A stretch of 41,458 bases of DNA. Source: Chara braunii (taxonomy: Eukaryota; Streptophyta; Charophyceae; Charales; Characeae). Shown piece after piece: positions 22,074 to 31,957 of this stretch (its first letter is position 1; every line of letters starts with the position of its first letter). The position numbers and the translations under genes are program-made. The stretch covers positions 2,560,865 to 2,602,322 of the forward strand of contig BFEA01000083.1 in the NCBI GenBank assembly GCA_003427395.1, written 5' to 3'. Under the pieces are notes generated by a model. It worked only from the letters and a program-made list of their open reading frames with translations, was not told the origin of the DNA and made no database searches.

Positions 22074-22333
22074 TCATATGAGTAGGAGAGCAACTAAGTG
22101 ATAACCGGAACATCAACACATGCTTGATCTTGACAAGGTGAAGATTGAACTAAGAGGAACACAATCACATGAATAGGATAGCAACTAAGTGAGAACCGGA
22201 CCACCAACACATGCTCGAACTTGACAAAGTGAAGATTGAACTAGTGGAACACATTCACATGAGTAGGAGAGCAACTAAGTGAGAACCGGAACATCAACTA
22301 AGCGAGATTGAACTAGTGGAACACATTCACATG
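22032..22333 (-). repeat. 90-bp minisatellite in pol of element C (about 3.4 units)
   Basis: The units start CTTGAxCTTGACAAAGTGAAG, pass through GGAACACATTCACATGAGTAGG and AGCAACTAAGTGAGAACCGG, and end CAACACATGC. The period is 90 bp, i.e. 30 codons. Each full unit has a TAG (minus strand, ACTTAG) in the integrase frame, so translation would end in the first unit met. Confidence 0.9.
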
Positions 22334-25300
22334 CGGAAACCCAAACGAGGTCGCCGACGCAGAATGGACAAGGAAGACGCTGGCGATTGGCCTGCTGGCT
22401 CATGCGCTGCTGCGTCTTATCCATCTGGTCGCGGGCCTTGACAAGAAGCTCTTGCCCCCGACGAAAGAAAAGAAGATGGTCGTCACTCTCGGCCATTCGT
22501 GGAGTGATAATGTCCAATGGTGAAGTGACCGGCGAGCCGTGCTCGAACTCGAAAGGCGATATCCCGATAACCGGGTGGATGGAAGAGTTGTAGGCCAACT
22601 CGACATCCGGCAGCCGCTCAACACAGTCCTTCTGGTCAGGATGGATGAGAGTGCGAAGGAGAACCTGTGCGGTTTGGTGCGCCCTCTCCGTTTGGCCATC
22701 GGTCTGAGGGTGGCGAGCTGAACTGGGTTTGAGAGATGAGCCCCATTGCTTGATGAGCGCCAACCAAAAATCGGACATGAATGGAGTGTCGCGGTCACAG
22801 ACGATCTCCTTGGGGTAACCCTGGGTTCGAATCCAAACGGTGTAAATAACCTCGGCCAACTGCGGTGCCTTGGCATGACAGCTGCAAGGCAAAAACATGG
22901 CAAACTTGGTGAGTCGGTCGACCACCGTGAGAATCCCATCCACTCCGATCTTGTGCTTGGGGAACGGGCCGGTAATGTCCATGGCAATCGCTTCCCTTCG
23001 CCTCAACGAGACCGGTAATGGTCGTAACTTGCAGTACGGACGATGGTTGCGGGATTTGCAGCGTCGACAAACCTCGCACGAATCGCAATAGCGTGTGACG
23101 TCGCCGAGAAGGCCGGACCACCAAAATCGCCTGCGAAGTCGGCAAATCATGCGATTGACTCCAAAATGTTCGGTGGCGGGAGCATCGTGGAACTCGCCAA
23201 GAAGCCGTGTACGCAAGTGAGGATCACTCAGTATGCAAAGAAGGTCCTTCCCCCGCGTGTGGACAAGCAAGTACCCCTCTTGGATCCGGTAGTGAGAAGG
23301 AGCCGGATTAGGAGAGGAGCAATTCGCGTACTTGTCGCGAAACTCGGGGTCGGCTTGGTAGCAGCGGATGAAGTTGTTTCGCAGGTCATCGTCAATCTCG
23401 AAAGTCGAGTAGACCGCGGTACAATGATCCGGACGCCGTGAAAGAGCATCCGCAAAACGGTTCGACTTCCCCGGAATGTGATCGGGAAAGAAGTTGAACT
23501 GGTCGATGAAAGCCATCCATCGAGTGATGGTGCTGTTGACGGTGTCTTGGGTCTTATAGAAGACCAACGGATTGTTGTCCGTTACCCATCGAAATTGGCT
23601 TCGACCAAGGAGGAAGTGCCGCCACCGCTTGAGCGCGTGGACGAAGGCGTGGAGCTCCTTCTTGTGTGCATCGTCAATGGAATGCACGACAGGCACTTTC
23701 TTGCTGAAATACTCGACCGGGTACCAGTCCACACCATCATGTTGCTCGAGGACTGCACCAATGCCATAGCCTGACGCATCCGTAGTGACGCGTCTAGGCA
23801 AAAGCGGGTCGTAAATCCGCAAGACCTCCGCAGATAATAGCGCCGCTTTGAGAGCCAAAAATGATTCTCGCGCCTCCTCTCCGAAGTCAAACGGCCGATC
23901 CTCGCATTGAAGCTTGGTCAAGTGGGCCGCGATCTTCGAGTAGCCTTTGATGAAACGCTGGTAGTATCCGGCAAGACCAAGGAACGAACGGACATCCGCG
24001 ACGTTCCGAGGTTCCGGCCACTCTTGGATGGTTTGAATCTTGTCCGATAGCGGACTGATGCCCTCCGGTGTGACAAAATGCCCCAAGTATTCCAGCTCTT
24101 GCCGGAAAAATTCGCACTTGTCGTGGTTGGCCTTGTACTTGGCCCGGTGGAGTGTTTCCAACACTCATCGAAGATGTCCAAGATGATACTCCAATGTCCG
24201 GCTATAGACGAGAATATCGTCTAAGTAGACCANCACGAANCGGTCCAACATTGCACGGAACTCGTTGGTCATTGTCGCTTGAAAGGTCGCCGGGGCGTTG
24301 GTGAGGCCAAAAGGCATGACCACCCACTCAAAATGCCCGTACTGCGTCTTGAACGCGGATTTGTAGCGATCATTCGGTCGGATTGAGATTTGATGAAAAA
24401 TCCAACTTAGAAAAATACCTTGAGCCGCCCAATCGCTCAAGAAGATCGTCGATGCGAGGAAGAGGCCCCGCATTCTTGACGGTTTGCGCTTTGAGCTTGC
24501 GGTAGTCGATACACAATCGTAGATCCTTGTTCTTCTTTCGGACGAAAAGAACTGGTGCTTCATATGGGGAGCTACTAAGTCGGATCCAGCCCTTGGCCAA
24601 CAAATCGTCGAGTTGTGCACGAAGGACCTCAAGCTCCTCCTCGCTCATCCGATAGATGCAGCCTTTCGGCGGCACGGCACCGGCCTCAAGAATGATCTCG
24701 TGAGAGACCGGCCGATCCGGCACCACACCGGTAGGTGACTCAAAGATGTCGGCGAACTCGTCCAGCAACTGCACCACCCGGGGGTCCGAAGACAAGTCTG
24801 TGGGTGAAAAGTTGGCTACCGCGACGGTCCGTAGGAAACATAGGCGGATCTCCTCGGGCTGCTCGTAAGCGCAAGTCGCCCGGAATGATTTGGTCGTCAC
24901 CACTTGGCACCGAATCGAAGGGTGTGGTAGAGGAATAGTACACGCCACTTCGGCGCCGAAGGCGTCACGAACGCTACGAGTCCGCCGGTGGAAGTTGACC
25001 GTGTGATCNGCACTTGCAAGCCAAGGCATTCCCAGAATGATGTCGAAGTCCGTGTCGAGAATATCGAACATCACCGGTTTGCATGCATGAGGTGCGAAAT
25101 AAACCGGTACGGCCTCGATGTATCGGTCGAGAAGTTGCTGCCTTTTCCCATCCACCAACTTGATCGCCGTCGGGTTTGCCTTCCTCCGAACTTGTGTGCC
25201 AAGGCCAGCCCTTTGCATAAAGGATTGGCTCATGAAATTGCGAGACGAGCCGCCATCCAGCAAAGCGCTGCAGGACGCTTGCCCAACCTGGATGTGGACA

Positions 25301-25812
25301 TACATGAGTGGTGCGTTGTTATCATCGTACCGCTGCGTGCGAAACTCGCGGGCCACCTTGGTAGTATATGCAAGGATGTCCCCCACGACGATTTCGTCAT
25401 CCGTCGGCGAAGTTGGTGCTGCATAGAAGGATAAGTAAGTGTGGAGATGAGCGCATAGTGCTGCGCATTGTGGTCCCGGCAAGCGGCCCGTGGTCAGGAG
25501 AGGAAGCCATGCAAAGTCCTCTGACGTGAGCGGGTCCAATACCTCTATGTTGAACTCGCGCGTCGATTCTCGTGAAGAACCACTTGAAGACGATATGACG
25601 CCGCTGCCGGACGGAGAAGAAACCACACACACGTCTTGTCCTTGAGCTTGAGTACCCAGCGTAGGAACGAGCCGGGCAGCATAGTCAAAATAATAAGTAA
25701 GAGGAGGACTATCGACTTTCGCGTGCGCCTTGGAATGAAGGCCGGTTACTCGCGAAGAAATCGGTTCCGGAGGCGTCAAGAGTGTTGTCGAGTCACTCTC
25801 GGCGGTGCTCAA
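22275..25812 (-). pseudogene. pol: Element C pol (PR-RT-RNase H-IN), nearly complete but broken
   Basis: The frame opens at the gag overlap (25812). Protease is near 25270, reading LLDGGSSRNF, with D-G-G in place of [38 protein letters not shown]; a deletion and frameshift at about 24395 remove the K-SGY residues; then YLDD at 24210-24220 (two N nearby). In-frame TGA at 24165-24167. RNase H: TTDASGYG, HKKELHAF, VTDNN. Integrase: FHDAPATEHFG for the HH, CDSCEVC for the CC, then D (MDITGP), D (CDRDTPF) and E (TDGQTERA). It ends in VGDLVWVS, followed by the minisatellite. The usual GPY/F block after VGDLVW is absent. The 629-codon frame 24164-22275 is intact. Confidence 0.92.
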
Positions 25813-27306
25813 TTTCCCTGTTTGCCTTTGCCTTTCAATGGGCAGGCCAGTGTCTCATGGAGATCGCTGTTGCACCAGAGGCAATAGTGGAATCTCGTGC
25901 GCGCCTTGAATGCTTGCTCGGAGATGCCATATTGGGACCATGGGGCTGGAGCTGCTGCGCCGGGCCCGGGGCTAGATGCGGTGTGTGTCTTCGTCTTGCC
26001 GCGTCCTTGGCCTCTGCTGGGGCGGCCACCTTCCCGGGTGGCTGCGAGTCTGTCCCCTTCATTGGCAGACACAACCTCGCTGGTTTGGTCAAACGGCGTT
26101 GCCGCCGCGACCACGGCCACGCTTGGCCAATGCTGGTCTCTGCTCGGGCCTGCCGCAGACAAACGCAGGTTCTTAGCCTCCTTGTTCGTAATGATGATCT
26201 GCGCGGCCTTGTCAAAGAGTTCCGCTGTTGTCGTCAAGGTGTCCTCGACATGAGTCTGGGCATTGCTTAATGTCGGACATGACCTTGAGATGAAATAGTG
26301 GCGGATGGCTTTGAAGCCCATCTGGATGTCTGGGACTGACGTCAAGCGTTGGTACTTGGCGATCAAGTCGGTACTCGGCAGCGTGCCTTGTTCGAAGACC
26401 ATGAGCTTGTCCATAGCCTTGATCTCCGGCGGCTCGACTTGGAACCGCTTGTGCCATGCCGCCTTCAGATCATCCCAGCTGAACTTGGTGTGCAAGTCGG
26501 CAGCTACCACTCCGTACTTGGACAAGAGATTGTCCAACCAAGCCTGGCACGCGCCCCCTCAGCGAGAGTACAAGTATGCGTGGTGCTTGTGTTCTTTGAC
26601 GTTGTGGAGCTAAAGCGTGAGCTCGAACCTGCAGGAACCATGGGATTGAATCTGTCTTCATCGAGTCACAGAAGATCTCTTGCCCGTCAAACTTTGGAGT
26701 TGTCTCGCGCGGCTCCGGACTCAAGGTGTTGGCTGCGGTACAGATCCGCTGTTCCAACTGCTGTGTTGCGGTCTGTTGTAACTGCACGCTGTCCTTGAGG
26801 GAGCCGACGTCCATCTCCAATGCTTCGAGGCGATCGGAGGTGTTGGAAGAACTTGCATCGGGGGCGGCGACAGGTTGTTGCTCCAGCTGCTGGAGGCGGC
26901 CTTGGACTTGAGCTAGCGAGTCGTCGAGGCTGTGGATATCCTCCTGCTGTGTAATGCAGGTTGCCAGCAGGTCTGTGAGATGCGAGAGGAGGAGAGCGAT
27001 CTTGTTTTTGCAATCCTCCAACTTGCCATTCTCAGCCTCGGTCCGCCATTTCGCTACCATTGTAAGCAAAGTCTGCTCTCCGCTAAATATCTTCTCACGA
27101 CGTTGGTTTCTTTCTTCATCGGCAGCCCTTGCTGCTGCCTCGTCATGCCGGCGCTGTTGTTCAATTGCCAGCAGTGCCTGCTCGGCGTCCTCTGCCTTCT
27201 TATTCGCTGTTGCTGCTGCGTCATCTGCACGTTTCTTTGTTTCGGTAGTCCAAGCCAGCATCTGGGCCTGATAGGCCTCGCCTGCTTCTCCGGACCTTTG
27301 GTCCAT
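25809..27306 (-). pseudogene. gag: Element C gag with CCHC zinc knuckle, one frameshift
   Basis: ATG at 27306. The first 90 residues are a strongly charged Ala/Glu/Lys/Arg helix, likely a coiled coil. A second Gln-rich helix (about 26960-26760) precedes PKFDGQEIFCDS (about 26690). Near 26630 the frame is lost; it continues in the next frame as LLSKYGV...FSWDDLKAAWHKRF, the retrotransposon capsid-like region. The zinc knuckle CLWCNSDLHETLAC (25883-25842) is a full CX2CX4HX4C. It ends at TGA 25811-25809, overlapping pol. Confidence 0.88.
25812..25818 (-). promoter_or_regulatory. Candidate -1 ribosomal frameshift site GGGAAAT at gag/pol of C
   Basis: On the minus strand the last gag codons are CAG GGA AAT TGA. 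G GGA AAT is an X XXY YYZ heptamer in the gag frame, directly before the gag stop, and pol is open in the -1 frame from that point. A short stem CGAG/CTCG lies about 10 nt downstream. GGGAAAC, a near relative, is used by several retroviruses. Confidence 0.55.
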
Positions 27307-28130
27307 GACGGCTGTATGTGACCGGGCCGGGGGCCTGCTGACGTGCTCTGCTGGCGTAGTCTGCTAACGTGGCCTGCTGACGTGGCAACTCACGAATGTC
27401 GTCGCAGGGGGTACTCGGGGATGGATAGAGAAGGTAGGGCCAGAGGGGGCAACAACATAGGTGGGGAGGGTGGGTGGGGAGAATCGCCCAGATAAAGAGC
27501 CACTAATCAAAAAGAAAAGTTTGAACTTTGCAAAAAAAAAAATCGAAATAATAAAATCCCGAGTTTTGCAAGTTCAGTAGGTCTCCCAACCTCCCTTGAA
27601 GTTCGAAATGATCAATGAGAGAAAAAAATTTCGACTTCACATTGCAAATGATTTACAGAACTGACTGACAGAATCCTGGAACTGGGAAAAAAATTCCGAA
27701 AAGAAATGACAAGCATTCGGATTTACTCAGATGAGAGTATTCGCAGTTTGGAAAATAATACCTGCAGGAGGGATTTACCATACCGTTTTCAAAAAAATGA
27801 ATTTGGAAAAAGAAGATATTCCGAATTTTTAAGTAACGGGAAATGCAACAGGAAATTGAAATTTTCGAAAAGAAAGTTATTCCGGATTTTTAACAACGAA
27901 ATTTTAAAATTTCAGAAGGAAACCAAAAAAGGAAATTTCAAATGTTGCGCTACAACAGAATAGCGAGAAAACAGAATCCAAGAAAAGAAAAAAAAATTGG
28001 ATTTTCGGCAGTAAGGTCAAAATTGTGATTTTGGGGGCTAACTAGTGTGCTCTAATCAATCAGAAAAGACTAATCAGCTACCTAGTCCTCGCACACCTGT
28101 CATATCATGTTGTCCTAATTCACGTGCGAC
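27307..28130 (-). other. AT-rich leader of element C
   Basis: About 820 bp between gag and PBS, with a run of 11 A at 27532-27542 and many A-runs. A perfect 16-bp palindrome GAAATTTTAAAATTTC lies at 27898-27913. A short plus-strand frame at 27706-27963 is a product of the composition. No gene is supported. Confidence 0.7.
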
Positions 28131-28142
28131 GTTCCGATACCA
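28131..28142 (-). other. Primer-binding site of element C
   Basis: On the minus strand TGGTATCGGAAC starts two bases after the LTR terminus. It agrees with the initiator-tRNA PBS TGGTATCAGAGC at 10 of 12 positions; either it has decayed or a related tRNA is used. Confidence 0.65.
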
Positions 28143-28144
28143 AC

Positions 28145-29452
28145 TGTTACATGCCCAGTTGGGCGATGTACATAGAAACCGAGGATCCGCAATGTGATAA
28201 AAAGGACTGAATGGACAATGTAGTGCAAGTAGAATCTCAACAGGCAATGTGCATTCTAATACATACAAAATGGTGCTGGATAGCGCAGGGAAGACTTGAT
28301 ACAAATCCTGACCTGATTGGGACTGACCTCATTCACATAATATCAGATAGCGAAGCAGAATGCTAGAATGCTAATGACTACCCCAATCAACGTTTGAACG
28401 CAGACCAAACATACATCGTATCCATCATAAAGTGTGAAGGAGCCTGGCGCTGTACACAGGAAGAAAGCGCCAGGTCCAGCCATACACACACGAAGAGGAG
28501 AGGGAGAGATGGGAATGTCGTCAACACCAAGTCTTTGTCACAAGTCCCAAATAATCCCTCGTTGCCATGTCTGAAGCCAAAAGTCGAGTCTGGATCCAAT
28601 GTCACCAAGCTTTTTCTCTCTTCTCTCGTAGTTTGTTGATGCAGTGAAGTCAGATGATGAGAGGGTGAGAGGGAGATGGTGGACTGAGAAGAGGAAGAAG
28701 AAGAACTCTCTCTCTGTTATGAGACAGGTACTAACCTGTGAAGTTGGCGCTGTGCTGCAGGTACCTCGAAGACGAAGTTGGAGCAACACCTCTGCAGGTA
28801 GGTACCCAAGGCCTCGGCCCAATCTCTCTCTATCTAGTGCTATCCTAGCTATGGCGCCCAACGCTGGAGACTACAACTACCTACTGCGCCCAGCGCTGAA
28901 GACGAAGGCTAACGCTACTACTACTCCTGCAACGCTCCCTCCAGAGTGTTGTTGCCGAATCCTGAAGACTACTACTGCCTCCTGCCTACCCGTGAAGTGC
29001 ATGGGAAGTCCATATGCACTACCTCAGCCTGCCTCCTGACTGCCTGAAGGGCGAGCCAGGCCGAGGAGGCTGCTCTTGCCAATGCCGAAGTGTACCACGG
29101 GCTGGCGCTGCAGCAGCTGCTGAGGCTGGCGTGGGAACAAGCTAAGAATAGCCTGTTCCCGAAGCCCTAGTTCGGTGCTTGACTTTCAGGGCTGGCTGGT
29201 CGTTCTGGTGAACGACTGAAAATAGTCCTTTGTTTCAGGCTAACAAGGCTATTGCCATATTTAGTTTGAAACGACACAGGGACTGTAGGCCCCTGTTTTC
29301 AGGCTTTCGGGTTGAACGGTCACGGGGCCTGTGGGCCCTGGTTTTCAGGATTTAAGCCTGAATTTCAGGCTTTAAGCCTAAATTCCGGGCTTTCAGCCTG
29401 AGGGACGAAGGGCTTGGAAAATGGCCCTCGTGTGCAGGCGCAACATGTAACA
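28145..29452 (-). repeat. 5' LTR of element C, also 3' LTR of element D
   Basis: 1308 bp, TGTTACATG...CATGTAACA. To the left lie the PBS and gag of C. To the right lie a polypurine tract and a chromodomain module nearly identical to those next to the 3' LTR of C. It therefore sits between two internal regions. Confidence 0.93.
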
Positions 29453-29463
29453 CCCCCCCCTCC

Positions 29464-29796
29464 TTATGAAGTCAAGGCGGGGCGAGGGCGAAGCCGACGA
29501 TCTGAAGGTGGAACGTGGACGCGGGCGCGGCGTGGAGCCGAAGAAACCGGCTTGCCTTGCATCTTGTGTTTGTAGCGTGCGAGAATGTCTGGAGCTGTTG
29601 CTTGAAGTTCCGCACGGGTCAACCAACGGTGAGCTCGGTGTGTGCAGTATGCAAAATGCACTAAATACGCGGTTGGCCTGTTGCCGTAGCGTCGCTGGGA
29701 GATGATGTCGCCGACCTCCTGAAAACCATCCATGGAGGGTGGGTCTTGCGAACGTCTTGATCTTGACAAAGTGAAGATTGAACTAGTGGAACACAT
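29464..29796 (-). pseudogene. Element D chromodomain-like pol tail
   Basis: An 110-codon frame almost identical to 21741-22073 (DGFQEVGDIISQRR, PTAYLVHFAYC, HRWLTRAELQATAP). It differs at a few residues, for example HRW for DRW, and has no N. It starts inside the minisatellite, so it has lost its integrase. The near identity shows that C and D separated recently or were homogenised. Confidence 0.75.
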
Positions 29797-31108
29797 TGAA
29801 ATGAGTAGGAGAGCAACTAAGTGATAACCGGAACATCAACATGTGCTTGATCTTGACAAGGTGAAGATTGAACTAAGTGGAACACAATCACATGAGTAGG
29901 ATAGCAACTAACTGAGAACCGGACCACCAACACATGCTTGAACTTGACAAAGTGAAGATTGAACTAGTGGAACACATTCACATGAGTAGGAGAGCAACTA
30001 AGTGAGAACCAGAACATCAACACATGCTCAAACTTGAAAAAGTGAAGATTGAACTAGTGGAACATGCACACATGAGTAGAAGAGCAACTAAGTGAGAACC
30101 GGAACATCAACACATGCGTGAACTAGACAAAGAACTAGTGGAACACATTCACATGAGTAGAAGAGCAACTAAGTGAGAACCGGAACATCAACGCATGCTT
30201 GAACTTGACAAAGTGAAGATTGAACTGGTNNNNNNNNNNNNNNNNNNNNNNNNNNNNNNNNNNNNNNNNNNNNNNNNNNNNNNNNNNNNNNNNNNNNNNN
30301 NNNNNNNNNNNNNNNNNNNNNNNNNNNNNNNNNNNNNNNNNNNNNNNNNNNNNNNNNNNNNNNNNNNNNNNNNNNNNNNNNNNNNNNNNNNNNNNNNNNN
30401 NNNNNNNNNNNNNNNNNNGAACTAGTGGAACACACACACATGAGCAGAAGAGGAAGTAAGTGAGAACCGGAACATCAACACATGCTTGAACTTGACAAAG
30501 TGAAGATTGAACTAGTGGAACACATTCACATGAGTAGGAGAGCAACTAATTGAGAACCGGAACGTCAACACATGCTCGAACTTGACAATGTGAAGATTGA
30601 ACTAGTGAAACACATTCGTATGAGTAGAAGAGCAACTAAGTGAGAACCGAAACATCAACACATGCTTGAACTTGACAAAGTGAAGAGTGAACTTGTTGAA
30701 CACATTCACATGAGTAGGAGAGCAACTAAGTGAGAAGTGGAACAACAACATACGCTTGAACTTGACAAAGTGAAGCTTGAACTAGTGGAACATATTCATA
30801 TGAGTAAAAGAGCAACTAAGTGAGAACCAGAACATCAACACATGCTTGAACTTGACAAAGTGAAGATTGAACTAGTAGAACACATTCACATGAGTAGGAG
30901 AGCAACTAAGTGAGAAACGTGACATCAACACGTGCCTGAACTTGACGAAGTGAAGATTGAACTTGTAGAACACATTCACATGAGTAGGAGAGCAACTAAG
31001 TGAGAACCGGAACACCAACACATGCTCGAACTTGACAAAGTGAAGATTGAACTTGTAAAACACACGCCCATGAGTGGAAGAGCAACCAAGTATGAATTGG
31101 AATGTCAT
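29756..31108 (-). repeat. 90-bp minisatellite of element D (about 15 units incl. gap)
   Basis: The same 90-bp unit as in C (CTTGACAAAGTGAAGATTG core) runs for 1.35 kb. Most units are 90 bp and differ by scattered substitutions; one (about 30117-30190) is shortened. The last unit is more diverged. Copy number is uncertain because of the N gap. Confidence 0.93.
30230..30418. other. Assembly gap (189 N)
   Basis: A run of N inside the minisatellite. The open frames reported across it are artefacts. The size may be an estimate. Confidence 0.99.
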
Positions 31109-31957
31109 CATGTGAGAGTTGAGCCATGCATGTGAGTGAGACTTGCTCAAACACTTTGCAATCAGACTCATTCTCAAACACACTTTTCATGCATGTAAAC
31201 GACAACGCAGCATACTGGCGACATGCGCCCACTCAAAACTCAGAGATATGGCTTTCAGATACGAGTTCACTCTCAATTGGCTATGGCGGCTTCAGCGTCT
31301 AAACATCTCACTGTTCACATACACTGGATCACCTTGGATATCCCACACGCCTCACTCTAGCACTCGAACACACACACACATTCACTACTAACTACAGCTA
31401 TGGCAGCTATCGCTGCATCTAACCTATCGCTATGCTAACTCCCTCTCTCTTGCCCACTGCGTCCTCCGGGCTCATCTGCAGACCTTTCACAAGTCGCTGT
31501 GGCATTGCTTCCGCATGACTCACGCAGGAATGAATGAATGGCTGGGCGCTGCCTCTTGATTTATACTTCAGAAACTAGCTGGTTTGCCCTTTGCCATCGA
31601 CCCTTGGTGCTCATAGTCCCCCTGTGGTACTTGCTGGACCGGACTGGGACTGACCTTCCGCTGACTGACTGTGGACTCACCGCTATCCTACCGACGTTGT
31701 ACGCCCACCACTCGCCTCACCACTTGACCACTTGCCCACTTGCCTACCTTCTAGAAAGTCTACAGCTAAGCTTCCGGAACTCACTAAGACTTCTACGCTA
31801 TAGACCTACAGATCCACCCCTGCTGCCTATGGACCTACGACAGACCTACCAACCGTCTGCGAATACACAGGTCACAGGTTCAATTCTCGGGATCTATACA
31901 GATACTGTACACCGTTTCACTCCCGCCGTCCTAAATCCGAGGTCCTCCGAGAACATT
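31109..31957. other. Unassigned stretch between D and E
   Basis: No gene. It has a short CA run (31367-31380) and, on the minus strand, a TATA-like GTATAAATC near 31558-31566. It lies directly downstream of the pol stop of E, so it may hold the 3' LTR of E, but it does not match the candidate LTR at 38203-39405. A GGTTCAATTCTC phrase near 31880 resembles a tRNA T-arm only superficially. Confidence 0.45.

Larger units (their letters stand above)
20328..29452 (-). mobile_element. Element C: chromodomain-type Ty3/gypsy LTR retrotransposon
   Basis: A 9.1-kb element on the minus strand: 5' LTR 28145-29452, PBS, AT-rich leader, gag, pol, PPT, 3' LTR 20328-21729. The LTRs begin TGTTACATG and end CATGTAACA, a 9-bp terminal inverted repeat. 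Its proteins are a different family from A/B. Pol has one frameshift, one in-frame stop, and a minisatellite between integrase and chromodomain. The 5' LTR continues into a second internal region (element D), so the two share an LTR. Confidence 0.94.
29453..31108 (-). mobile_element. Element D: 3' part of a second C-family copy
   Basis: Polypurine tract, chromodomain frame and minisatellite follow the shared LTR in the same order and orientation as in C. Integrase, RT and gag are absent; at 31108 the repeats stop and unrelated DNA begins. An LTR-internal-LTR-internal arrangement is the usual product of unequal recombination between LTRs, or of insertion of one copy into another followed by loss. 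Confidence 0.82.

Noticed and set aside
27898-27913. 16-bp perfect palindrome as a protein-binding site
   Set aside because: In very AT-rich sequence such palindromes are expected by chance; nothing else points to a site.
30135-30545. Long open frames across the N run
   Set aside because: They are open only because N cannot encode a stop; the flanks are minisatellite with stops.
29756-31108. CRISPR array
   Set aside because: The units are head-to-tail 90-bp repeats without unique spacers, inside a eukaryotic retrotransposon.
31850-31895. tRNA-like T-arm phrase (GGTTCAATTCTC)
   Set aside because: No matching D-arm, anticodon stem or acceptor stem around it could be folded; a SINE head is possible but unsupported.
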